16,304 nt of DNA from CAYUIS01 sp964444825 (GTDB taxonomy: Bacteria > Chloroflexota > Anaerolineae > B4-G1), in NCBI GenBank assembly GCA_964444825.1, contig CAYUIS010000123.1:1-16304 (forward strand), read 5' to 3'. A program made the position numbers and the translations under genes. Of the stretch, positions 5,473 to 12,607 are shown piece by piece (the first letter of the stretch is position 1; every line of letters begins with the position of its first letter). Under the pieces are notes generated by a model that was not told the DNA's origin, did no database searches, and saw nothing but the letters and a program-made list of their open reading frames with translations.

Positions 5473-8274
5473 CTAGAGGAGTCCCAGTTCGCGCCCGCGC
5501 GCCACGGCCTGCGTCCGGCTGTGGACGTCGAGCTTCCCATACATGTTCCTCAGATGCTGTTTGACGGTGCTCGGAGCGACGACCAGCCTGCTGGCGATCT
5601 CCTTGTTCGAGAGGCCTTCGGCCAGCAGCCGCAGCACCTCCAGCTCCCGCTCGGTGAGGGGGTCCAGCGTCGCTTCGACGAGCGAGGGCAGCAGGGAAAC
5701 CTGCCCCGCCACCCGGCTTCTCTGTGCCTCTCTCTCCTGCCGGAAAGCGCCAAGGAGGTCACGCACGTAATCCCCTACGATACGCGCCATTGCCCCAACG
5801 TCAGTTTCTGCCGCCGCGCCCCGCGTTGTCGACCGCTCCAGCAGCTCGCGCAGCGGCCGTCCCATCTCCAGGAACAGACGCACATATCCCTCTGGCCTCG
5901 CCAGCGAGAGGGCCTGAGACAGGGTTGTGTCCGCCTCGTCGGGCCTGCCCTGCGCTTCCAGGGCCAGGGCCTGCAAGGCCAGGATTTCGATCGACCGGCC
6001 GGTGCGCCCGCCTGCCTCTGCCAGCGCGCGCTGACGGTCCAGCAACCGTTGCGCCTCGGCAGCGCGCCCCTGGGCCAGCCGCAGCCACGCCAGCGTCATC
6101 TGCTCCAATTCCGAGCCGCCGTCGCACGCCTCGGCCCAACGGCTTGCCGCCTCCAGGTCGCCCACCGCCACCCACTGCACGACCCGCGATGTCCTGAGCT
6201 CGATCCCGGTCGCCAGTCGTACGTGATGGGTCTGCACAGCTTGTTCGGCGCTACGGAGAGCGTCTAGAGCACCGTCCACGTCGCCCTGCGCCTGGAGCAC
6301 ACGCATCAACGTCACATAGCCGGATACCAGGAGGCTGTTCACACCAAAGCGCCGGCCGTACTCGACCCCGGTCACTGCGTGCTCGTGCGCAGCGTCTAGT
6401 TGGTTCCACTCGCGCAGCAGATTGGCCAGACCGACCTCGTAGGGGCAGCGCACCCGCGAATCCAGGCCATTTCGCGCCACCATCCATTGACGCGCTCTGC
6501 CATAGAGCGCCTCCGCCTGGTGAAGCTGCCCCCGGACCTCCTTCGTCGCCGCCAGGTCGCACAGCGCCGGGACGGCCATCAACAGCCTGTCTGCCTTTTC
6601 GCCGACCGCCAGCATGTTCATCGACGCCTGGCTGGCGCCATCCATATCGTCGCCGGAGAAATAGGTGTCCGCCAGGGCATAGGCGACCATACCCCGCGCG
6701 TTCAGGTTCTCCTCAGGCAGGTGTTTTTCGGTAAGGGCCGCCATCTCGATGACGCGCTCTGCATCACCGCGCAGATTGGCGGTAAAGGCGCGGATGGCCG
6801 CGATGTGGCCCAGTAGTTCGGAGGCTCGGGGAGTGGAGGGCTTGATCCGTTTCTCCACCTCCTCGAGCAGGGCCTCCGTCTCCTCCAGCCGGCCGCTCAG
6901 GGCCAGCGTGCTGGCGCGATAAACGTTGATCCATGGGCGGCCGCGCACGATCTGCTGGGGCAGTTTCTCGATCCAGCCCAAGAGGACAGGGGCCTCGCTG
7001 CGCGAGAGCATTCTGGCGATATTCTCCTCGATCATCGACGCTGCCCGCTCGAAATCCTGGGCAGCCATCGCGTGGATCATTGCTTCCTCCAGGGAGCCCT
7101 CGTCCTGGTACCATCGGCTGGCGCGGCGGTGCAGTTCGCGGATCTCGTCTGCCGATTGGCGCTGCCTCAAGGTGCTCTTTAGCAAGTCGGTGAACAGATG
7201 GTGATAGCGATACCAGCGCCGCTCATCGTCCAGCGACACGAGAAAAAGGTTGGAGCGCTCAAGGTGCTCCAGGGTCTCCTGGCCGGAGGCAGACGGGGTG
7301 GGGGGCAGGGGATCAGAAGCGGCAGGGTCTCCCTTGCCTAGAACGGCGTCGCACAAAGGGCCGGTCATCTGGTTGAGGATAGACGTCTGTAGCAAAAAGG
7401 TCTGGATAGGTTCGGGCTGCCGGTGGAGCACTTCCTCGGTCAAATAGTCCAGGATGTAGCGGTGGCTGCCGGTAAAAGCACCGATGAAACTGGCGGTACG
7501 CTCCGCGTCTCGCCCCTGCAGGGAGAGCGCGGCCAACTGCAACCCGGCGATCCAGCCCTCGGTGCGGGCTTCGAGGGCGGCTGTGTTGTCGGGAGAGAGG
7601 TTCAGGCCCGCGCACTTGTTGAGGAAAGCGGCAGCTTCATCGGTGGTAAAGCGCAGGTCGGATTGGCGCAGTTCAGTCAACTGGCCCTTCCCGCGCAGTC
7701 GCGCGATGGGCAGGGGCGGGTCGGTGCGGGTGGCGATGATCAGGTGCAGATTGGGCGGCAGGTGGTTGAGCAGGAATGCGAGCCCGCTGTGGATCGGTTG
7801 AGCCGTGATGAGGTGGTAGTCGTCGAGGACGAAAACAAAGGGGCCGGGGATGGCTGCGATCTGGTTGCTCAAAGTCGTCAGGACCGCTTCCATCGGCGGT
7901 GGCTGGGCAGCCTGGAAAACTTCCAGCATATCCTGCGCGATGGTCGCCTCGACTGTCTGCAAGGCAGCGACAAAGTAGGTCCAAAACCGCGCCGGGTCAT
8001 TGTCGCCCTCGTCCAGCGACAGCCAGGCGACGTGCCGCCCGCAGCCAGCGCTCCATTCGCTCAGCAGCGTCGTCTTGCCATAGCCCGCCGGGGCGGAGAT
8101 GAGGGTCAGCTTGCGATCCAGACCCCTGTACTTGTCGCCCCTGGTTCTTTGGCCCAGGGACAAAGGGTCCAGGACAAGTGCCGCGTCCAACTGCTCGATC
8201 AAGCGCGGGCGTGAGACCAGTTCCGGCCGGACGGGGGGGATATAGAGCTTGGTCCTCAGGAGCGGACTGGACAT
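5473..8274 (-). CDS. MalT-like LuxR-family ATP-dependent transcriptional regulator (copy 1), 933 aa
   Basis: This is a signal-transducing ATPase regulator of the MalT type. Order of domains: N-terminal signature MSSPLLRTKLYIPPVRPELV; P-loop ATPase with Walker A APAGYGKTT (61-69) and Walker B FVFVLDDYH; sensor-like ATRTDPPLPIARLR; winged-helix region with YRYHHLFTDLL; a long all-helical TPR-like ligand-binding middle; and a C-terminal LuxR HTH (LTERELEVLRLLAEGLSNKEIA ... VKQHLRNMYGKL). In this family ATP and an inducer drive oligomerisation and activation of nearby promoters; the ligand here is unknown. The start is ATG at 8274: the longer TTG frame from 8310 is really the promoter sequence. 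Relative to copy 2 it has an extra ~19 residues before Walker A (around ALVLDPLSLGQRTRGDKYR). The likely target is the promoter at 5346-5374 of the following unit (inference). Confidence 0.93.
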   Translation of the reverse strand: MSSPLLRTKLYIPPVRPELVSRPRLIEQLDAALVLDPLSLGQRTRGDKYRGLDRKLTLISAPAGYGKTTLLSEWSAGCGRHVAWLSLDEGDNDPARFWTYFVAALQTVEATIAQDMLEVFQAAQPPPMEAVLTTLSNQIAAIPGPFVFVLDDYHLITAQPIHSGLAFLLNHLPPNLHLIIATRTDPPLPIARLRGKGQLTELRQSDLRFTTDEAAAFLNKCAGLNLSPDNTAALEARTEGWIAGLQLAALSLQGRDAERTASFIGAFTGSHRYILDYLTEEVLHRQPEPIQTFLLQTSILNQMTGPLCDAVLGKGDPAASDPLPPTPSASGQETLEHLERSNLFLVSLDDERRWYRYHHLFTDLLKSTLRQRQSADEIRELHRRASRWYQDEGSLEEAMIHAMAAQDFERAASMIEENIARMLSRSEAPVLLGWIEKLPQQIVRGRPWINVYRASTLALSGRLEETEALLEEVEKRIKPSTPRASELLGHIAAIRAFTANLRGDAERVIEMAALTEKHLPEENLNARGMVAYALADTYFSGDDMDGASQASMNMLAVGEKADRLLMAVPALCDLAATKEVRGQLHQAEALYGRARQWMVARNGLDSRVRCPYEVGLANLLREWNQLDAAHEHAVTGVEYGRRFGVNSLLVSGYVTLMRVLQAQGDVDGALDALRSAEQAVQTHHVRLATGIELRTSRVVQWVAVGDLEAASRWAEACDGGSELEQMTLAWLRLAQGRAAEAQRLLDRQRALAEAGGRTGRSIEILALQALALEAQGRPDEADTTLSQALSLARPEGYVRLFLEMGRPLRELLERSTTRGAAAETDVGAMARIVGDYVRDLLGAFRQEREAQRSRVAGQVSLLPSLVEATLDPLTERELEVLRLLAEGLSNKEIASRLVVAPSTVKQHLRNMYGKLDVHSRTQAVARGRELGLL

Positions 8275-8280
8275 TGGCAG

Positions 8281-8310
8281 ATTATACCAGCGGGGAAATC
8301 GTTTTGTCAA
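8281..8310 (-). promoter_or_regulatory. Consensus sigma-70 promoter directly abutting the regulator start
   Basis: On the minus strand a perfect TTGACA (8310-8305) and a perfect TATAAT (8286-8281) are 18 bp apart. TATAAT ends only 6 nt before the ATG at 8274, so transcription should begin at or within 1-2 nt of the A of the ATG. The mRNA would be leaderless, which fits the absence of any ribosome binding site. Confidence 0.8.
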
Positions 8311-8335
8311 ACAAAAGTCTCAGTAGATCCAAACT

Positions 8336-8429
8336 CGTCACCCTGAGCAGCCTGTCCTGAGTCTGTCGAAGGAAAGCGAAGGGTCTCAGCGCATCGGTCA
8401 AGAGATTCTTCGCTTCACTCAGAATGACG
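8336..8429. repeat. Palindromic intergenic repeat (~94 bp)
   Basis: CGTCACCCTGAG (8336-8347) and CTCAGAATGACG (8418-8429) form imperfect outer arms, and inside them GTCGAAGGAAAGCGAAGGGTCTC faces GAGATTCTTCGCTTC. The pattern of GTCA-CTGAG...GCGAAG...GAGATTCTTCGC...CTCAGAATGAC is the style of dispersed palindromic repeats seen in Chloroflexota and other genomes. It sits between the MFS gene and the promoter of regulator copy 1, where it could also act as a terminator for the MFS transcript. Confidence 0.7.
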
Positions 8430-8515
8430 TTTTAGAAGTGATTTGTCATCCATAAATGCACCAGCGTATTCGAGATTTTGACCTGCTGAGTCTAGATCCA
8501 GTTCAGGCTCGACGC

Positions 8516-9721
8516 TCACGCATCGGTGGACTGCGGACTCATATCGCCGCTTTCTCGTCCACCTTGGGAGATCCAGATCAGGCTGACCAAAAACCCGGCG
8601 AACATGATCGCCGCGCCGCTGATATAGGGCAGGCTGAGATGGACATCGAGTGCGGCGCCACCCAGGATTGGCCCAACGATTCGGCCCAGGCTGACAAAGG
8701 AATTGCTCAACCCCATCGCGACCCCCTGCGGGATAGTGGCGCGACGGGATGTGAGGGAGAGCAGGGCAGGACTCACGATCGCGGCCGCCAATGCCAGGAG
8801 CGCGGTGGTCAGGATTGCCGTCACAAACGTGTTGGCCAGCAGCATCAGACCAAAGCTCAGGGCTGTTGCCAACATTCCGCCTCTGATCACCAGTGCATCA
8901 CCCCACCGTTTGGTGGCAGGCCCGGCCAGGAGGCCCTGGGTCAGTGCGGAGACGGCCCCCATCACCATCATAACGATGCCGACCTGCTCCGGCCCATAGC
9001 TGAAACGTTCTAGCCCGTACAAACCAAAGACACTGGCAAAGATCATCAATCCGCTGGTGGAGATAAAGGTCAGCACGAAGAGCGTCCCGATGGGGCTAGA
9101 GAGGGCCTGCCACCAGGCGTGGAAGTCAACGATGGCCTCCCGCTCTTCGGCTTTCTGCTCCAGCGCTGGACGTGATTCAGGCAGAAAGATGACGGCCAGT
9201 AGCAGGGATAGTAGCGCCATTCCGGCCGCGACGAAAAAAGGCATCGAAAGCGAGGTGGTAGCCAGGAAACCACCCACGGCGGGGCCGATAATGGTTCCAA
9301 TTCCCCCCGCCGCGCCGAGCAGACCCATCCCGCCGCCGCGTTCGTCTTCGGGCGTGCTGTCGCCGATGTAGGCCATAGTGGTCGGCGCGGTCGCGGAGGA
9401 CAGGATGCCTGACAGAATACGGGCTGCAAACAGCATCCACAGTTGGGTGGCCAGTCCGAACCAGACCATCGTGATGACATAGCCCAGAATCCCGACGAGC
9501 AGGATCGGTTTGCGCCCGACGCGGTCGGAGAGTCCGCCCCAGATGGGACCAAAGATCAGCCGCATAACCGCGTACGAGGCGACCAGCAATCCTAATTCCG
9601 TCCCGCCTGCGCCCATACTCTCGATGTAGAACGGAAAGATGGGGATGATGATCCCATAGCCGAGCATAACCACGAACAGGACAAAGGTGAGGATGTAAAG
9701 GTTGCGTCGCTGGGTGTTCAT
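8516..9721 (-). CDS. MFS transporter, drug:H+ antiporter (DHA1/TetA-like) type
   Basis: This 401-residue integral membrane protein shows the major facilitator pattern of about twelve hydrophobic helices with a longer, charged central loop (PESRPALEQKAEEREAIVDFHAWW). The motif A loop between helices 2 and 3 is clear, GGLSDRVGRKPILL, and the motif C-like GAAGGIGTIIGPAVGGFLA in helix 5 is characteristic of drug/H+ antiporters. It is expected to export small lipophilic compounds; the substrate is unknown. The start ATG at 9721 has AAAAGG close upstream; a GTG at 9757 overlaps the stop of the phosphotransferase gene (GTGA) and would add 12 charged residues. It is the last gene of the unit with the small protein and the phosphotransferase-like enzyme. 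Confidence 0.9.
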   Translation of the reverse strand: MNTQRRNLYILTFVLFVVMLGYGIIIPIFPFYIESMGAGGTELGLLVASYAVMRLIFGPIWGGLSDRVGRKPILLVGILGYVITMVWFGLATQLWMLFAARILSGILSSATAPTTMAYIGDSTPEDERGGGMGLLGAAGGIGTIIGPAVGGFLATTSLSMPFFVAAGMALLSLLLAVIFLPESRPALEQKAEEREAIVDFHAWWQALSSPIGTLFVLTFISTSGLMIFASVFGLYGLERFSYGPEQVGIVMMVMGAVSALTQGLLAGPATKRWGDALVIRGGMLATALSFGLMLLANTFVTAILTTALLALAAAIVSPALLSLTSRRATIPQGVAMGLSNSFVSLGRIVGPILGGAALDVHLSLPYISGAAIMFAGFLVSLIWISQGGRESGDMSPQSTDA

Positions 9722-9753
9722 ACGCCTTTTCCGTGCCTCTCTGTGTTCCAATC

Positions 9754-12207
9754 TCACTCAACTTCATCGAGCAATATCACCGTCCCGGCGCCACCGTCAA
9801 CCGTGATCATCTGCCCGGTCTGAATCCGCCGGGTTGCCACGCCCGTGCCCATGACGGCGGGAATGCCATACTCGCGGGCGACGATGGATCCGTGGCTCAG
9901 CGGCCCGCCAATGTCGGTGACGACGGCAGCGGCCATTGCAAAGAGCGGCGTCCAGGCCGGGGTGGTGATCTTGGCCACCAGGATGGAACCCGGTCGCATC
10001 TGGCTGAAATCCTCCGGGCCGTGCAGCACACAGGCGGGCGCCGTGACCTGACCGACGCTTGTGCCCGCGCCCTTGATCGTGTCGCCGATCTGGCTGCTCT
10101 CATCCACTGCGACCATTCCCTCGACGTTAATGCCCATCACCTTCCTCTTTGAGGGTGGCAGCACCGGCGGGGGCGTGACGCGCTTGGCCGCGCGCGCAAA
10201 TGCNNNNNNNNNNNNNNNNNNNNNNNNNNNNNNNNNNNNNNNNNNNNNNNNNNNNNNNNNNNNNNNNNNNNNNNNNNNNNNNNNNNNNNNNNNNNNNNNN
10301 NNNAGCCCCTTGACTCGGCCCAGCACGCGCTCCGTCGCTTCCACGCGCCCGGACTCGAGTGATTGCTGCCGTTCGTACGGGTTGACCCCCTCGCCGCGCA
10401 GGTACATCTTGATGGTTTCCACCATCGGCGCGGGGTTGTCGAGGGGCAGCGGCTTGGCAAAGTCGAGATCGTAGATGATGTGTCCGAATTGGGCCACGTG
10501 GGTGCGGAACTGTTCTTGAAAGGACTGCCAATCATCCATCGCCACACCTGTTGGTGACTGGCCGCTCTCCAGTCCTTCGACAATCTGTTTGGAGGATGTG
10601 TTCAGGACGTATGCGGCGAGAGCCTCGCGCCCGCGGTACCACGTCGCCAGATCGTAGAGCGATTTCTCCGCACGGATCGGGACGCTGTCAAAGCCCACCA
10701 GAAAAGCCGTCACGTCAGGCTCGCCGACGCGCTTGACCAGCCTGTCGTACACGCGCGTGAACAGCATTTCGCTCCCCGCGCACGCCCCCATCCATACCAT
10801 CTGTGCCGTGAGGTTGAACATGGCGGCCCTTGCCATCTCTCGTACGCCATCCAGCAGGTCGGCCGCCGACAGCTTGGATAGCGTTTGGTTCTCCCAACGC
10901 CCGGTCGTTTCGATATATGGCGCGCGCCCGTGCTCACGCCAGTAGGAGACGCCGTCGCGCATCATACGCGGAAAAGACGGCAGCATCCTGGTCAGCATCC
11001 ACCATAACATTCGGCCAGTGTACTGGGCGTTCGAGTAGGCATAGCTGTTGATCGTCACGAGGTGGTCTGTTAGCACTGCGTCAGATTTCGTCATGTCCGA
11101 CATGGCGTGCTTGAGACCGGCACCGTAGGCCTCGAACGCCATCGTGGCAAAGAGTGGGCTGATCGGGTCCGGCATCAGGTCGATGATGCTGGCGCGCACG
11201 TAATGGCCTTTCGGGTCGGGCAGCAGCCATTCGGTCGGCGGCTCGAGCTCTGGCTCGGGCAGGGTCGTGATTGGGCGCGCCTGCACGATGGCAAACGTGC
11301 CATCTGCCAGCGTCCATTCGATGTCTATGGGCATCCCGTACAGGTCCTCGATCTCCGTACCGAGTTGGGCCAGAGCGACGGCCTGGGCATCCCCGAGGGA
11401 GGGCGCCTGGCGAAGCGCTTGCGAGACGGGCTGTTCTTCGGTGCCGCCATCCACGCGCACGGTCATCGTCTGTTTGTCGGCGATCTCGCGCGCGAGGATC
11501 GCGTGGCTGGTCTTGTCGACCGTGAAGGTATCCGGCGTCACCAGTCCACCGACGACCGCTTCACCCAATCCCCACGCGGCGTTGATGACCGCCTGATCGC
11601 GCCGTCCATTGAGCGGGTTGGCGGTGAACAAAATGCCAGCCACCTCCGCCGGAACGAGCGCCTGCACCACCACAGCCAGGCTGACGCTCTCCTGGTCGAT
11701 TCCGTGCTGCACGCGGTAACCAATCGCCCGGGCCGTCCACAGGCTGGCCCAGCACCGTTTGACAGCGTCCAGCACCGCTGTGGCACCCTGGACGTTGAGA
11801 AAAGTCTCCTGCTGCCCGGCAAATGAGGCATCGGGCAAGTCCTCGGCGGTGGCAGAGGAGCGCACGGCGACGTAGGGCGTCAGGCCCGACATCTGCGCGT
11901 AGGCCTGCGCGATCGCTCCGGCGATGTCCGGCTCCACTTGGCCTTGGCGGAACGCCTCGCGAATGGCGTGGGACGCTGTCTCCAGCGTCGCCGGTTGCGT
12001 AACGTCGACGGCTTGGAGCGCCGCGACAATGCGCGGCTGCACGTCGTTCTTCTCCACAAAACGGCGGTAGGCCGCGGTGGTGACGTGAAAGCCGTCGGGC
12101 ACGGGCAGGCCGGCGTTGACCATCCGGGCCAGCGATGCCCCCTTGCCGCCTACGATGGCCAGCTCAGCCTGCGGGCTGGATAAAGGTAACGTGTATTTGC
12201 TAGTCAT
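9754..12207 (-). CDS. PEP-synthase/rifampicin-phosphotransferase-like enzyme, interrupted by an assembly gap
   Basis: The N-terminal half is a PPDK/PEP-synthase ATP-binding domain: VGGKGASLARM (19-29), VRSSATAEDLPDASFAGQQE (115-134), FTANPLNG, and IEWTLADGTFAIVQARPI. A substrate-binding-like middle (VRASIIDLMPDPISPLF onward) follows, and the swivelling phosphohistidine domain is at the very C-terminus, TDIGGPLSHGSIVAREYGIP, with the catalytic His near residue 772. There is no C-terminal PEP/pyruvate TIM barrel, so the order is that of rifampicin phosphotransferase (RPH) and related dikinase-type small-molecule phosphotransferases rather than true PEP synthase. It likely transfers the beta-phosphate of ATP to an unknown small molecule. 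The ATG at 12207 overlaps the previous stop (ATGA) with GGGGAGG 6 nt upstream. Bases 10204-10303 are N, so about residues 635-668 are unknown and the real length is uncertain. Confidence 0.87.
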   Translation of the reverse strand: MTSKYTLPLSSPQAELAIVGGKGASLARMVNAGLPVPDGFHVTTAAYRRFVEKNDVQPRIVAALQAVDVTQPATLETASHAIREAFRQGQVEPDIAGAIAQAYAQMSGLTPYVAVRSSATAEDLPDASFAGQQETFLNVQGATAVLDAVKRCWASLWTARAIGYRVQHGIDQESVSLAVVVQALVPAEVAGILFTANPLNGRRDQAVINAAWGLGEAVVGGLVTPDTFTVDKTSHAILAREIADKQTMTVRVDGGTEEQPVSQALRQAPSLGDAQAVALAQLGTEIEDLYGMPIDIEWTLADGTFAIVQARPITTLPEPELEPPTEWLLPDPKGHYVRASIIDLMPDPISPLFATMAFEAYGAGLKHAMSDMTKSDAVLTDHLVTINSYAYSNAQYTGRMLWWMLTRMLPSFPRMMRDGVSYWREHGRAPYIETTGRWENQTLSKLSAADLLDGVREMARAAMFNLTAQMVWMGACAGSEMLFTRVYDRLVKRVGEPDVTAFLVGFDSVPIRAEKSLYDLATWYRGREALAAYVLNTSSKQIVEGLESGQSPTGVAMDDWQSFQEQFRTHVAQFGHIIYDLDFAKPLPLDNPAPMVETIKMYLRGEGVNPYERQQSLESGRVEATERVLGRVKGXXXXXXXXXXXXXXXXXXXXXXXXXXXXXXXXXXAFARAAKRVTPPPVLPPSKRKVMGINVEGMVAVDESSQIGDTIKGAGTSVGQVTAPACVLHGPEDFSQMRPGSILVAKITTPAWTPLFAMAAAVVTDIGGPLSHGSIVAREYGIPAVMGTGVATRRIQTGQMITVDGGAGTVILLDEVE
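10204..10303. other. Assembly gap of exactly 100 N
   Basis: Exactly 100 unknown bases interrupt the phosphotransferase-like gene. A round 100 is the usual scaffolding placeholder for a gap of unknown size, so the frame agreement on the two sides should not be taken as a measured length. Confidence 0.97.
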
Positions 12208-12449
12208 TGCACACCTCCCCTGGTGACGGAAAGTACCGTCAGGTGCAGGTCCCAGATCCGGTTCAAAATGCCGCGCAGGGCGGCCTGATCGGCGACGGGA
12301 CCGGTGAGCGTGGTGATGGGCGAACCATCGCTCGCACGCTCAAACGTGACCGTCATATCTCTGAACCACTCGGACCAGCCTTCGTCGAGCTTTCCCTCTA
12401 CTTGAATCTGGTACGTCATTGGCCCATTCGGGTCAGGATGTCCTTCCAT
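12204..12449 (-). CDS. Small GxLDExW/DQAAL-domain protein
   Basis: This ~81-residue protein is a single copy of the same domain as the N-terminal part of the protein at 4883-5254: YQIQVEGKLDEGWSEWF, then TTLTGPVADQAALRGILNRI and a closing hydrophobic strand LTVLSV. It has no Cys-rich tail. I know this only as a small uncharacterised domain common in Chloroflexota-like genomes; no function is assigned. The start ATG at 12449 has GGAGAGG 6 nt before it, the same ribosome binding site as in the other copy; an ATG at 12473 would add 8 residues but has no such site. Its stop overlaps the phosphotransferase ATG (ATGA), implying translational coupling. It is separated from the upstream regulator by a terminator and preceded by a possible extended -10 promoter. 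Confidence 0.82.
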   Translation of the reverse strand: MEGHPDPNGPMTYQIQVEGKLDEGWSEWFRDMTVTFERASDGSPITTLTGPVADQAALRGILNRIWDLHLTVLSVTRGGVQ

Positions 12450-12485
12450 CGACGTCCTCTCCACTCGGATCATAGTTACAGGGTC

Positions 12486-12494
12486 AGTATACCA
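12486..12494 (-). promoter_or_regulatory. Possible extended -10 promoter for the small protein/phosphotransferase/MFS unit
   Basis: On the minus strand TGGTATACT gives an extended -10 (TGn followed by TATACT). No good -35 is seen at 16-18 bp. Transcription would start near 12479, about 30 nt before the ATG at 12449. A missing -35 would fit a promoter that depends on an activator such as the adjacent MalT-like regulator (inference). Confidence 0.4.
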
Positions 12495-12548
12495 CCAAAC
12501 AGGTACGGTTGAGACCGGACGAAAGTATGGTTGGGGTACGGTTGGCGG

Positions 12549-12583
12549 AAAAAGAACAGCCCCAGACGTGCTATCGAGGGCTG
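12549..12583 (-). terminator. Rho-independent terminator after regulator copy 2
   Basis: On the minus strand CAGCCC (12583-12578) pairs with GGGCTG (12562-12557) over a 15-nt loop and is followed at once by TTCTTTTT (12556-12549). It lies 25 bp after the regulator stop codon and separates the regulator from the downstream unit. Confidence 0.65.
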
Positions 12584-12607
12584 GTTATTGGCCGACGATG
12601 GTCACAC

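Noticed and set aside
5356..6267. Long plus-strand frame (303 codons) opposite regulator copy 1
   Set aside because: It is the antisense of the HTH and C-terminal part of the regulator, with low-complexity composition.
7423..8214. Plus-strand frame (263 codons) opposite the ATPase domain of regulator copy 1
   Set aside because: It mirrors the high-GC codon pattern of the opposite strand; a similar shadow appears opposite regulator copy 2 at 14675-15394, as expected for paralogues.
8275..8310. N-terminal extension of regulator copy 1 from a TTG start
   Set aside because: The extension is exactly the -35/-10 promoter, and the paralogue shares its first residues only from the ATG at 8274.
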